Both the position numbers and the translations under genes were made by a program. Of a stretch of DNA of 64,000 nt, positions 16,689 through 23,891 are shown in pieces (the stretch's first letter is position 1; each line of letters opens with the position of its first letter). The stretch lies in the NCBI RefSeq assembly GCF_009363855.1, contig NZ_CP045423.1, positions 2,758,001-2,822,000 of the forward strand, in the 5' to 3' direction. The DNA is from Microvirga thermotolerans. Its GTDB lineage: Bacteria > Pseudomonadota > Alphaproteobacteria > Rhizobiales > Beijerinckiaceae. The notes under the pieces were generated by a model that searched no databases, was not told the DNA's origin, and saw only the letters and a list, made by a program, of their open reading frames with translations.

Positions 16689-17078
16689 CTATGCGGGCGG
16701 CAGGTCGAGGCCTTTTGGCAGCGAGATCCAGATGACGGTTTGCGCCTCCGCGGAATGGCGTGACAGGTGGCCCTTGCCGTGCGTGTCCTCCACCAACACG
16801 AAGCTCCCCGCCCGGACGTGGCGCACCTCTCCGTCGCTCGTCTCGTATTCGACCGAACCATCCAGTCTGACCGTCAGCACCGGCTCCGGGACCGTATGCC
16901 AAGCAACCTCGCGCATGCCCGCCGGGATGCGGGTGATGCGGACGCGGGACGCCGGATAGCTGCTTGTCACGTCGAACGGCACGGCATCGGGGTGCACCCA
17001 CCTCTTCGTCGTCGGCAATTCGACTTCGTCGAAATGCGACTCGCCGTCCGGAGAGGCATAGATGCGCAGGCACTTCAT
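16689..17078 (-). CDS. Cupin domain protein inserted in the GTA cluster
   Basis: A 129-aa single-domain cupin. ESHFDEVELP opens it, and RITRIPAGMREVAWHTVPEP and GSFVLVEDTHGKGHLSRHS form the two beta-barrel motifs with histidines that could hold a metal. The ATG at 17078 is preceded by AAGGA at a good distance. No substrate can be assigned; similar proteins are often annotated as generic cupins. It lies in the same direction as the GTA genes, between the VOC gene and the small membrane-protein gene, and could be co-transcribed with them. By family it is a cellular gene. Confidence 0.78.
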   Translation of the reverse strand: MKCLRIYASPDGESHFDEVELPTTKRWVHPDAVPFDVTSSYPASRVRITRIPAGMREVAWHTVPEPVLTVRLDGSVEYETSDGEVRHVRAGSFVLVEDTHGKGHLSRHSAEAQTVIWISLPKGLDLPPA

Positions 17079-17218
17079 TTCGGCCGATTCCTTCTGGTTC
17101 GGCATGCCGGAACGAAGCACGCCGACCACGACGGAAACGGGCAACATCACGGGTCCGGCGCGAGAGCCCGATCCGGGTTGCGAACGGAACCGCCCGTTCG
17201 AGCGGCTGAAGCCAGATC

Positions 17219-17620
17219 CTACGGCAGGTTGATCTGCCAGGACACGCCGAACCGGTCGCTGATCCAGGCGAACTGTCGGCTGAAACCATAAGCGCCCTTG
17301 GGCATGAGCACCTTGCCGCCCTCCGCCAGGGCGGAGGCGAGCCTGTCCAGCTGCTCCTCGCCGGTGCAGTCGACGAAGAAGGAAAAGGATGGCGTGAAGC
17401 CGAAGGCGTGCTTCACGAAGCTGTCCGAGCACATGACCGTCTGTCCCGCGATGCTGAAACTCGCCACCTTCACGGTCCCCTCCGGACCGGCCTCACCGGG
17501 CCCGTAATAGGTGGCGCTGACGATCTTCCCGTCCGGGAACAGCGAAAGATAGAAATCCATCGCTTCGGCAGCGGCGCCTTCGAACATCAGGAACGGGCGA
17601 ACGGTCGTTTGCGTCATCAT
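17219..17620 (-). CDS. VOC / PhnB-like family protein inserted in the GTA cluster
   Basis: A 133-aa protein with the PhnB/VOC pattern: TVRPFLMFEGAAAEAMDFYL, FSIAGQTVMCSDSFVKHAF, PSFSFFVDCTGEEQLDRLAS and FAWISDRFGVSWQINLP. The family is often annotated as a 3-demethylubiquinone methyltransferase-like or glyoxalase-fold protein, but no such activity should be assumed. Two adjacent ATGs (17620, 17617) follow a GAAGG ribosome site. It is in the GTA direction, just after the portal gene, and pairs with the cupin as a two-gene insertion. Confidence 0.88.
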   Translation of the reverse strand: MMTQTTVRPFLMFEGAAAEAMDFYLSLFPDGKIVSATYYGPGEAGPEGTVKVASFSIAGQTVMCSDSFVKHAFGFTPSFSFFVDCTGEEQLDRLASALAEGGKVLMPKGAYGFSRQFAWISDRFGVSWQINLP

Positions 17621-17783
17621 CCATCCTTCAGGTCTGGCCCGGTCGCTCGCACCACGCTGGCTCGCATCGGTCAGCGGATCCTTTAAGTCATGGCACGGAC
17701 CGGCCTCCGAATCCACCCGCTATCCCGGCGGGCTTTCTCACGGCGCGGCTGGTGCGCCGCTCCTTCTCCGGCAGCCGGGATCT

Positions 17784-18992
17784 TCAGCTTGAAGGGCGGC
17801 CCATGCCGTCTCCCTGAAGCACTTGGACCCCACGCTCGCCGCGCCCGCGCCGTCCGTACCCCACCGCCTCGCGTCTCTCGTCGTCGGTGAGGAACGTCGC
17901 GGCGGAGACGCGGCGCCAGAGGCTTTCGCGCTCGCTCGCCAGCGCCTCGATGGCGTCGAGGTCGGGTTCGAGAACGAGCGGCTCGCCGAAGGCGGGCGCG
18001 AGCCACTGGGCGACGGCCTGGGCGGTGCGCCTCGCCAGCGGGATGACCGTCTGGCGGTAGAAGGCGCGGTTCGCCTCCGCGTAGTTGGCATGGGTGTTGT
18101 CCCCCGGCAGCCCGAGCAGCAGCGGCGGCACGCCGAAGGCGAGCGCGATCTCGCGGGCGGCGGCGGCCTTCGCCTCCACGAAGTCCATGTCCTTCGGCGA
18201 CAGCGACAGGGGCTTCCAGTCGAGCCCGCCTTCGAGGAGCAGGGGACGGCCCGCATTGCCGGCGCCCTGGTAGTTTTCCGCGAGTTCCTCCTTGAGGCGG
18301 GAGAACTGCGCCTCGGTGAGCACGCCGCCGCCGACCACGAGGGCGCCCGAGGGGCGCGCCGCGTTGTCGAGAAGCGCCTTGTTCCACGCGCCCGCCGCGT
18401 TGTGGATGTCCAGCGCGGTCGCCGCCGCCTCCATGGGCGAGAGGCCGTAATGGTCGTCCGCCGGATGGAACAGGGTGAGATGCAGGACCGGCGGCACGGG
18501 ATCGGACCCTTGCGCGAACCGGATCGTCCGCGCGCCCACCGTGTAGTCATAGGCCGCCGCCCATCCGTCCGGTCCCGGCACCACGCGCATGCGGTCGGGG
18601 CGCAGGGCGTAGAGCTCGCGCGGCGCGCCGTCGACGCTCACCGCCTCCACATAGGCGTTGCCCGACACCAGGAGATGGCCGAAGACGCTCTCCAGGAAGC
18701 GCTGCCCTCCCTCGCGCCCGTTGGGATGGGCGAGAAGGTCGAGGACCGGGTGCTCCGTCACCTCCCCTCCCCGCACCTTGAGGACGAGCGGGAGCGAGGC
18801 GGCCGCCTCGGAGACGAGCCGCACGGCCCGGTGCACCACGGCGTTCTTCTGGAACCCCTCGCGGGCGAGCGCCGCGTAATCCCGCGGCGTCCACACGGCC
18901 TGGCCGGCCACGTAGAACGCGACGGAGGACGGCACGCGCGAGGCCTTGGCCTCGGGCGGGGAACGGAACCATCGGGACAGCATCGTCAACAT
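17784..18992 (-). CDS. HK97 family portal protein (gp3)
   Basis: A 402-aa portal protein. GFQKNAVVHRAVRLVSEAAA, LLVSGNAYVEAVSVDGAPRE, YGLSPMEAAATALDIHNAAG and FGVPPLLLGLPGDNTHANYA are typical of the HK97 portal family, which forms the dodecameric ring for DNA entry and exit. The last 20 residues after AVGYG are rich in arginine and glycine and look less family-like than the rest, so a small change at the 3' end is possible. Upstream on this strand is the large terminase gene, with a plus-strand DoxX gene between them. Confidence 0.95.
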   Translation of the reverse strand: MLTMLSRWFRSPPEAKASRVPSSVAFYVAGQAVWTPRDYAALAREGFQKNAVVHRAVRLVSEAAASLPLVLKVRGGEVTEHPVLDLLAHPNGREGGQRFLESVFGHLLVSGNAYVEAVSVDGAPRELYALRPDRMRVVPGPDGWAAAYDYTVGARTIRFAQGSDPVPPVLHLTLFHPADDHYGLSPMEAAATALDIHNAAGAWNKALLDNAARPSGALVVGGGVLTEAQFSRLKEELAENYQGAGNAGRPLLLEGGLDWKPLSLSPKDMDFVEAKAAAAREIALAFGVPPLLLGLPGDNTHANYAEANRAFYRQTVIPLARRTAQAVAQWLAPAFGEPLVLEPDLDAIEALASERESLWRRVSAATFLTDDERREAVGYGRRGRGERGVQVLQGDGMGRPSS

Positions 18993-19133
18993 GAAAAACT
19001 CCGGCCCGCCTGCAGGCGGGCAAAGAAGGGTTTGCGCAACTTGCGTTGACGCTTCACATTTCGCGAGGCACCTCCGTCACGCTCCTCACGGAGGCGTCAC
19101 CTCGAAGGTCAAACCAAAGAAAGTCCGAGCGAC

Positions 19134-19523
19134 ATGCGCGACATGCTTCTGTTGATCGGCCGCGTTCTACTGGCGGCGATATTCATCATCTCCGGCGTCA
19201 CCAAGTTCTATGCGCTTGGCGCCACTGCCGGTTACATCGCGTCGAAGGGCCTGCCGGCTGCATGGCTGCTCGCGCCGGTCGCCGCCGTGGTGGAGGTCGC
19301 CCTCGGACTGGCCGTGGCGATCGGTCTGAAGACCCGCTGGGCCTCCCTGGCCCTGGCGCTCTTCACCCTCGTCACCATTCCGTTCTTCCACGACTTCTGG
19401 AACATGACCGGCGCGGACCGCAACGTGAACCAGATCCAGGCGATGAAGAACCTTTCCATGATCGGCGCCTTCCTGATCCTCATGGCTTCGGGACCGGGAC
19501 GGCTTTCGGTGGACCGGGCGTGA
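19134..19523 (+). CDS. DoxX family membrane protein, inserted between terminase and portal
   Basis: A 129-aa protein with four membrane helices and the DoxX opening (LLIGRVLLAAIFIISGVTKF, then GYIASKGLPAAWLLAPVAAV). DoxX proteins are small inner-membrane proteins linked to redox and thiol stress in some bacteria; the function here is not known. It runs opposite to the GTA genes and ends 19 bases before the terminase stop. A hairpin-forming stretch (CCTCCGT ... ACGGAGG) lies in its short upstream gap with the portal gene, perhaps a regulatory site for either gene. Confidence 0.88.
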   Translation: MRDMLLLIGRVLLAAIFIISGVTKFYALGATAGYIASKGLPAAWLLAPVAAVVEVALGLAVAIGLKTRWASLALALFTLVTIPFFHDFWNMTGADRNVNQIQAMKNLSMIGAFLILMASGPGRLSVDRA

Positions 19524-19541
19524 GCGCCCCACGGGGCGCGC

Positions 19542-20930
19542 TCACAGCACGCGCACCCGCGGCTCTGCCGCCTCCCGCAGCATCAGTTCCGTAAGCGCCC
19601 AGACGAGGGCGTCCAGGCGATCCGGGGAACGGCCGCCGCTCAGGCCGCCGGGGCCGAAGTCGCACAATTCGTCCTCCAGTTCCGGGAAGACGCCCGCATG
19701 GCGCACCCGGCCCTGCGCGTAGAGCACGGAGACCGGCTCGGCGCGCAGGTACTTTCCCCGCATCGCGCGCACGCCAACGACAGGCGCGCCCGGGTCGATC
19801 TCGCGGATCACCTGCAGCGCCATGTCGCCGCCCTGGTTGGTTTCCACCACCAGGGCATCGGCCTCGAGGCGGCGGTAGAGCGCCACCGCCTTCTCGCCCC
19901 ATTGCGGCGGCTTCAGCCCGGCGGCGGTCGCGTCCGCCAGCACGTAGGCCGTCCCTCCCTCGTCCACGCCCGCCGCGACGATGCCGCAGGCATCCGCCCG
20001 GCGGGACGAGGTGGCGGGCGGATCGACCGCGACGACGATCCGCGCCAGCGGCGGCGGCACCTCGCAGCGCCCGAGCTCCAGCCCCTCGCGGGTCCAGAGG
20101 GCGTCGGGCCGGTCCTCGACGATCTCGCCGTCCAGCTCCTGCCGTCCGAGCCGGGTGCCGGCGTAGCGGCCGACCACGGTCTCCAGGAAAGCGGGCGCGA
20201 GGTTCTCCGCGTTGTCGGCGGTCTTCGCCCGCGACACCGCCACGGAAGGATCCGCGAGGAAGCGCCTGAGCAGGGGAATCGGGCGCGGCGTCGTCGTCAC
20301 CATCTGGCGCGGGTGCGCGCCCAGGCGAAGGCCGAACTGCAGCATGTCCCAGGTCTCGTCCGCATGCCGCCACTTGGCGAGCTCGTCCGCCCAGGCGGCC
20401 GCGAATTGCGGGCCGCGCAGGGAATCCGGATCCTCCGCCGAGAAGACCTGCGCCACCGCGCCGTTCGGCCATTCGAGGCGGCGCAGGGAGGGCGACCAGG
20501 TCGGCCGCTCGGAGCGCCCGTGCACCGCGAGGATGCCGGCCGGCCCCTCCACCATCACGTTGCGCGCATCCGCGAAGGTCTCGCCGATGAGGGCGATCCG
20601 CCCGAGCGGCGGCTGCGCGAAGCCGGGCTCGCCCAGGGCGATGCCCCGCACCCATTCCGCCCCCGCGCGGGTCTTGCCCGCGCCGCGTCCGCCGAGCAGG
20701 AGCCAGACGGTCCAGGGGTCGTGCAGACGGGAAAGCCCCGGCGGGCGCTGCGCCGCGCGGCAGCGCAGCGGCCAGTAGCGGAGCACGCGCTCGAAGTCGC
20801 GCTCACACCAGGAGGCCGTCGCTTCCGCGAGCCTCCTCCTCCGCCACAAGGCGCTCAAGGTGGCGAGCAAGTTCGTCGCCGAGTTCGTCAAGGGAGCGGG
20901 CGGGCCCCGCATCGGATCGCTCGGTGTCAT
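19542..20930 (-). CDS. GTA large terminase, DNA-packaging ATPase/nuclease (gp2)
   Basis: A 462-aa terminase if read from 20930. Walker A is GGRGAGKT near residues 80-87, Walker B is probably around WADE (residues 180-183), and the C-terminal nuclease-like part includes IVVAVDPPATSS and ALVVETNQGGDMALQVIREI. In GTAs it packages host DNA by the headful. The start is uncertain: ATGs at 20930 and 20912 lie inside gp1 and would make an overlap of over 100 bases, while shorter starts in the overlap would be TTG codons. Family motifs are complete. Confidence 0.93.
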   Translation of the reverse strand: MTPSDPMRGPPAPLTNSATNLLATLSALWRRRRLAEATASWCERDFERVLRYWPLRCRAAQRPPGLSRLHDPWTVWLLLGGRGAGKTRAGAEWVRGIALGEPGFAQPPLGRIALIGETFADARNVMVEGPAGILAVHGRSERPTWSPSLRRLEWPNGAVAQVFSAEDPDSLRGPQFAAAWADELAKWRHADETWDMLQFGLRLGAHPRQMVTTTPRPIPLLRRFLADPSVAVSRAKTADNAENLAPAFLETVVGRYAGTRLGRQELDGEIVEDRPDALWTREGLELGRCEVPPPLARIVVAVDPPATSSRRADACGIVAAGVDEGGTAYVLADATAAGLKPPQWGEKAVALYRRLEADALVVETNQGGDMALQVIREIDPGAPVVGVRAMRGKYLRAEPVSVLYAQGRVRHAGVFPELEDELCDFGPGGLSGGRSPDRLDALVWALTELMLREAAEPRVRVL

Positions 20931-21363
20931 CGAGCCTGCTGCTTTCCTGTTCCAGGAGGGCCTGCGCGGCGGTCAGCGTCCTGGCGTAGGACGCGAGCGT
21001 GCGGGCCGCCCTGTCGTGGTCGGTGGCCGCGTCCGGCCGGTCCTGCTCTCGGGCGAGTTCGTCGATCCGCGCCCGGGTGACGGCCATCAGCGCGAGGGCC
21101 GCCTGGCGAAGCCCCTGCGACGGAGAGACGGAAGCCTCGTCAAAGCCCGAGGCCGGCTTCTCCCCGGCCTCGCCGACCGCCTGCGCGGCGACCAGCGCCT
21201 CGGCCCGGGGCGGCCAGGCCCATTCGCGGCGCAGGCGCCGGAACGTGGTCGCCCCGACGCCGAGAAGGGCCGCGATGGATCGGACGGATATGGATGGCTG
21301 ATGGATGTAGAGATCGTAGGCCCGCCGTTTCGCCTCGGCGGAAATGACAATGGTCGCGCTCAT
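20803..21363 (-). CDS. Small terminase-like DNA-binding protein (GTA gp1 position)
   Basis: A 186-aa protein with an N-terminal helix-turn-helix (SVRSIAALLGVGATTFRRLR), then a charged helical region (LDELGDELARHLERLVAEEE). It is the first gene of the GTA unit, directly before the large terminase, where RcGTA encodes its small terminase. The role in choosing and feeding DNA to the packaging motor is inferred from position and the helix-turn-helix, not from a strong family match. The start codon is 13 bases after a terminator-like hairpin and has no strong ribosome site. Confidence 0.7.
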   Translation of the reverse strand: MSATIVISAEAKRRAYDLYIHQPSISVRSIAALLGVGATTFRRLRREWAWPPRAEALVAAQAVGEAGEKPASGFDEASVSPSQGLRQAALALMAVTRARIDELAREQDRPDAATDHDRAARTLASYARTLTAAQALLEQESSRLDDTERSDAGPARSLDELGDELARHLERLVAEEEARGSDGLLV

Positions 21364-21375
21364 GAAGAACCCAAC

Positions 21376-21404
21376 AAAAAACCGCTCCGGCGGAGCCGGA
21401 GCGG
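21376..21404 (-). terminator. Terminator-like hairpin in the GTA leader, directly before gp1
   Basis: On the minus strand a perfect 10-bp stem (CCGCTCCGGC / GCCGGAGCGG, 3-base loop) is followed by six T, ending 12 bases before the gp1 start codon. It lies downstream of a strong-looking promoter at 21464-21492, so it sits in the leader of the GTA transcript and not only at the end of the previous gene. It could act as an attenuator that must be overcome for GTA expression. Confidence 0.8.
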
Positions 21405-21463
21405 CGCTGAACCGACGTGGGCGACGGGGGGCTGTGTCGCTCGCACTTTGTCAGTGTTCACGT

Positions 21464-21492
21464 TTTGTACTCTAAGAGCGCACCGCTGTCAA
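21464..21492 (-). promoter_or_regulatory. Predicted sigma-70-type promoter for the GTA unit
   Basis: On the minus strand TTGACA (21487-21492) is followed after exactly 17 bases by TACAAA (21464-21469). Transcription would begin near 21457 and give a leader of about 95 bases before gp1. The -35 is a perfect consensus hexamer and the -10 matches at four of six bases. It lies in the gap after the DUF1772-like gene. No activator site could be assigned. Confidence 0.55.
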
Positions 21493-21540
21493 GCCTGGTT
21501 TTCCCATGCCGACCGGGGCGCCCCCCCGTCGGCCCTCTCG

Positions 21541-22065
21541 TCAGGCCCGGAGAGAGCGGAATCCGTCCGGGTGCCGCGCCTCCTCCCGGGTCCTTTGCGT
21601 CCGGTCCGCGACCGCGGACAGGACGAGGGCCGTGAAGCCTGCGAGCTTGAGAACCGCGATGACGATGTGGCCTGTCTCCCAGCGGTTGCGCAGGGCGAAG
21701 AAGTCCGCGGGAATCGGGCCCGGTTGCCACGTGGCGAGTACCGCATTGACGGGGGCCACCACGCCGAGCCAGACGATGAGGCCGGCGAGGTAGAGTATCG
21801 TCCCGGCGAGCGCGAACCGGAAATCCGGCCTCTCCTTGCGAACCGCATAGGCGAGCGCCGCCGCGAGGAGAATCGAGCCGCCGTCGAGAGGACCGCCGAG
21901 CACGCCGAACAGCTTGTACTGGCCGTTGAACACGGTCGCCTCGCGCCACAGTTCCGGCGACCATACGGTCAGGCGCGGGAGGGCCTCGAGCAGGTGGGCG
22001 AGCGAGCCGCCGAGGCTCAAGGCGGCGATCACGAGGGTCAGGCAACGCAGCACGGACAGTCTCAT
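21541..22065 (-). CDS. DUF1772-like integral membrane protein
   Basis: A 174-aa protein with four membrane helices and the stretches LFGVLGGPLDGGSILLAAAL, IVWLGVVAPVNAVLATWQPG and PADFFALRNRWETGHIV, which resemble DUF1772/anthrone oxygenase-like membrane proteins. No biochemical role can be given. The ATG at 22065 has a GGAGA ribosome site; longer in-frame extensions lack family likeness. It lies upstream of the GTA promoter in the same direction and is unlikely to belong to the GTA set. Confidence 0.7.
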   Translation of the reverse strand: MRLSVLRCLTLVIAALSLGGSLAHLLEALPRLTVWSPELWREATVFNGQYKLFGVLGGPLDGGSILLAAALAYAVRKERPDFRFALAGTILYLAGLIVWLGVVAPVNAVLATWQPGPIPADFFALRNRWETGHIVIAVLKLAGFTALVLSAVADRTQRTREEARHPDGFRSLRA

Positions 22066-22424
22066 GAAGAGGTTCTCCGGAATAGAGGCCGGGCAGGCGC
22101 GGCCGGACGGGGACTCAATGCGGGACGGCTCCCACGGTTGCGACGGATGGTGCACAGACCGTTCCGCCCGATGTTCGCCGTTTGTATCGCCATGCCCTGA
22201 AATCGGGATAAAATTTCACGTTTCCTCGTCCGTATCGGGAACGCAAGGCAAATATAAAACGAACGAATACATTGTCGCTTAATGTAATTTCAGGTCGATT
22301 AACCTTATATAACATTGGCCCGAACCATGATGAACATGACGATGTTCCAATTGTTTTTAGATACCGTCAATTTGATTTTCGCAGACAGCCCCGGAAACGT
22401 GCCGACCGCGTTCGCGGACCGCTC
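22066..22424. other. 359-bp gap with an AT-rich stretch
   Basis: No gene is evident. From about 22200 to 22390 the sequence is much richer in A and T than the surrounding 65-70% GC DNA. It contains runs such as GGATAAAATTTCACG and TTAACCTTATATAAC. It lies between the ends of two minus-strand genes and could hold the promoter of the DUF1772-like gene or bind nucleoid proteins. I see no clear promoter or terminator. Confidence 0.5.
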
Positions 22425-23471
22425 TCAGGCGCGATCCGCAGGCGAATCGAAGAAGAACTCCGCAACGGCCATGTCGTGGTCGGAGATCGGCCGTCCGTCC
22501 GCATCGAGGGCCGGGAGCACCTGCGGCGAGGCGGCCACGACGCCGCGCGCGACGAGCCAGTCGAGCTTGGCGAAGGGCGGAGAGGGCCGGCCCTGGGGGC
22601 CGGTGCGCTGCGTCGGCACGGGCAGGTTCGCCGAGGCCCAGGAGAAGCCGGCAGCCGCGAGATCGTCGAAGAGAGGCTCGAAGCGACCGGGCTCGTCGAG
22701 CAGCCGGCGAAGCCCCTCGGGGTCCCGCGGCAGCTCCTTCGTGTTGAAGTCGCCGCCGAGGATCCAGGCGTCGCGGGGGCCGATGCGATCCACCGCCCGG
22801 AGCAGCGCCCGGACCTGGTCGCGCCGGTCCGCCGGATCCGTCTTGCTCTCCAGATGCAGGCCGGCGATCCACAGGGGCTTCGGCGCATGCGCCAGGCGGG
22901 CCGCCACCGCGATCCGGCCGCCGATCCGCCGCTGGGCGCCCTGGCGTCCCGGAAACCAGAACCCGCTCTCCTCGAGCGGGATCACGCACGCGTCGGCGAG
23001 AGCAAGCCCGCTGACGACGGCATTGCCGTGCAGGCTCCGCTCGTTCCGTTCGCCCGCATGGCGGCGGATCTCCGTCGGGTCGCCGAGATCCAGTTCCACG
23101 AATTCGACGCCGTAGAGATAGCCGAGATCGGCCGTCCCGATCATCCGGCGCAGGGGATGCCCGTTGCCGGAACGCGCCATGCCGAGGTCGACCTCACTCA
23201 GCAGCGCCACATCGGCTGCCGCCCTGTCGAGGAGCGCACGCGCCGCGTCGGGCCTCTTCAGGCGCTGCGCATTGAAGGCTGCGACCCGCAGCCGGCGCGG
23301 CCATGCCTTCGTCGCGCGGGGCGCCCTCGCCTCGACGAGGCGGAACGCGTCGATGGCATTCAGGAATCGCGCATGCCGCTCCGGCGTCGCGGGCGGGAGC
23401 CGCGCCTCGTCGAGAAGATGCGGCGGCGGCGCGGGGAGGTCGGAAACCGTCTCGTCGACAAGGGAGCGCAT
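22425..23471 (-). CDS. Endonuclease/exonuclease/phosphatase family protein
   Basis: A 348-aa protein with the DNase I-like fold: LRVAAFNAQRL (metal-binding Asn), ADVALLSEVDLGMARSGNGH (acidic metal ligand), LWIAGLHLESKTD, AWILGGDFNTKEL (catalytic Asp-Phe-Asn) and ISDHDMAVAEF (final Asp-His). It should hydrolyse phosphodiester or phosphoester bonds; the substrate is unknown and could be nucleic acid or lipid. There is no clear signal peptide. The 5' end is followed at about 155 bases by a divergent small membrane-protein gene. Confidence 0.9.
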   Translation of the reverse strand: MRSLVDETVSDLPAPPPHLLDEARLPPATPERHARFLNAIDAFRLVEARAPRATKAWPRRLRVAAFNAQRLKRPDAARALLDRAAADVALLSEVDLGMARSGNGHPLRRMIGTADLGYLYGVEFVELDLGDPTEIRRHAGERNERSLHGNAVVSGLALADACVIPLEESGFWFPGRQGAQRRIGGRIAVAARLAHAPKPLWIAGLHLESKTDPADRRDQVRALLRAVDRIGPRDAWILGGDFNTKELPRDPEGLRRLLDEPGRFEPLFDDLAAAGFSWASANLPVPTQRTGPQGRPSPPFAKLDWLVARGVVAASPQVLPALDADGRPISDHDMAVAEFFFDSPADRA

Positions 23472-23564
23472 GGAAGCACCGGCGGCGGGATGGAGCCCCG
23501 AAAGGATGGGCGATCGCTCCTGCGAAGAAAAGCGGATGCGGCCCTGAAAAATTTTTCGACGTTA

Positions 23565-23589
23565 GGAACTTCTTTTGGTATGGGGTGTT
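23565..23589 (+). promoter_or_regulatory. Possible general-stress (EcfG-type) promoter
   Basis: GGAAC (23565-23569) and TGTT (23586-23589) are separated by 16 bases, close to the GGAAC-N16-17-CGTT pattern of alphaproteobacterial sigma-EcfG, with one mismatch in the -10. It lies 38 bases before the start of the 49-aa membrane-protein gene. The match is short and may be chance. Confidence 0.3.
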
Positions 23590-23626
23590 TATCGGCGGGA
23601 CCAAGGATCTTTCGGGGAGAAAGCCC

Positions 23627-23776
23627 ATGCTTACCTGGGCTGGCATTGTCGCGCTTGTTATCGGCGTTCTCACCTACCTCACCGGCGATACGGCGGTCGT
23701 CCTGAGAGGCGCGGCCGAACTCGGCGCCGTCGTCGCGCTCTTCGCGCTGGTCTGCGCGACCGAAGCCTTCAACTGA
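23627..23776 (+). CDS. Small hydrophobic membrane protein (49 aa)
   Basis: A 49-aa protein with two predicted membrane helices (WAGIVALVIGVLTYLTGDTA, then AAELGAVVALFALVCATEAF). The ATG at 23627 has a GGAGA ribosome site eight bases upstream. I do not recognise the family; small proteins of this kind are often part of the stress response in the order, which would fit the possible EcfG promoter upstream. It is followed by the first HWE kinase gene in the same direction after about 115 bases. Confidence 0.6.
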   Translation: MLTWAGIVALVIGVLTYLTGDTAVVLRGAAELGAVVALFALVCATEAFN

Positions 23777-23891
23777 GCGCGTTCGGAAAACGAATTTCAC
23801 GCCTTCCGGTTCCAGGGCTGGGAAGCCCGTACGAGGTCCTCGCCAGCGCGTTCTTGCACAGTTTCGATGCAACGTTATAAACTCAAGCATC

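Larger units (their letters stand above)
1..21492 (-). mobile_element. Gene transfer agent (GTA) structural cluster with interspersed host genes
   Basis: The minus strand carries the head and tail genes of an RcGTA-like particle in canonical order: terminases, portal, protease, capsid, connectors, major tail protein, chaperone, tape measure, gp12, gp13, peptidase, megatron, then a DUF2793 protein. Most neighbours overlap by 4 bases or have short gaps. There is no integrase, replication, lysis or repressor gene, and the tape-measure-like protein is only about 226 aa, both as expected for a GTA and unlike an active siphophage. Genes of unrelated function interrupt the set at many of the junctions, on both strands. 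The cluster continues beyond the left edge. That it makes particles is inferred, not shown. Confidence 0.88.

Noticed and set aside
1-21492. Intact temperate prophage
   Set aside because: No integrase, repressor, replication, lysis or attachment sites are seen, the tape-measure protein is short, and order matches GTA clusters. Parts beyond the left edge are not visible, so this is a strong but not absolute rejection.
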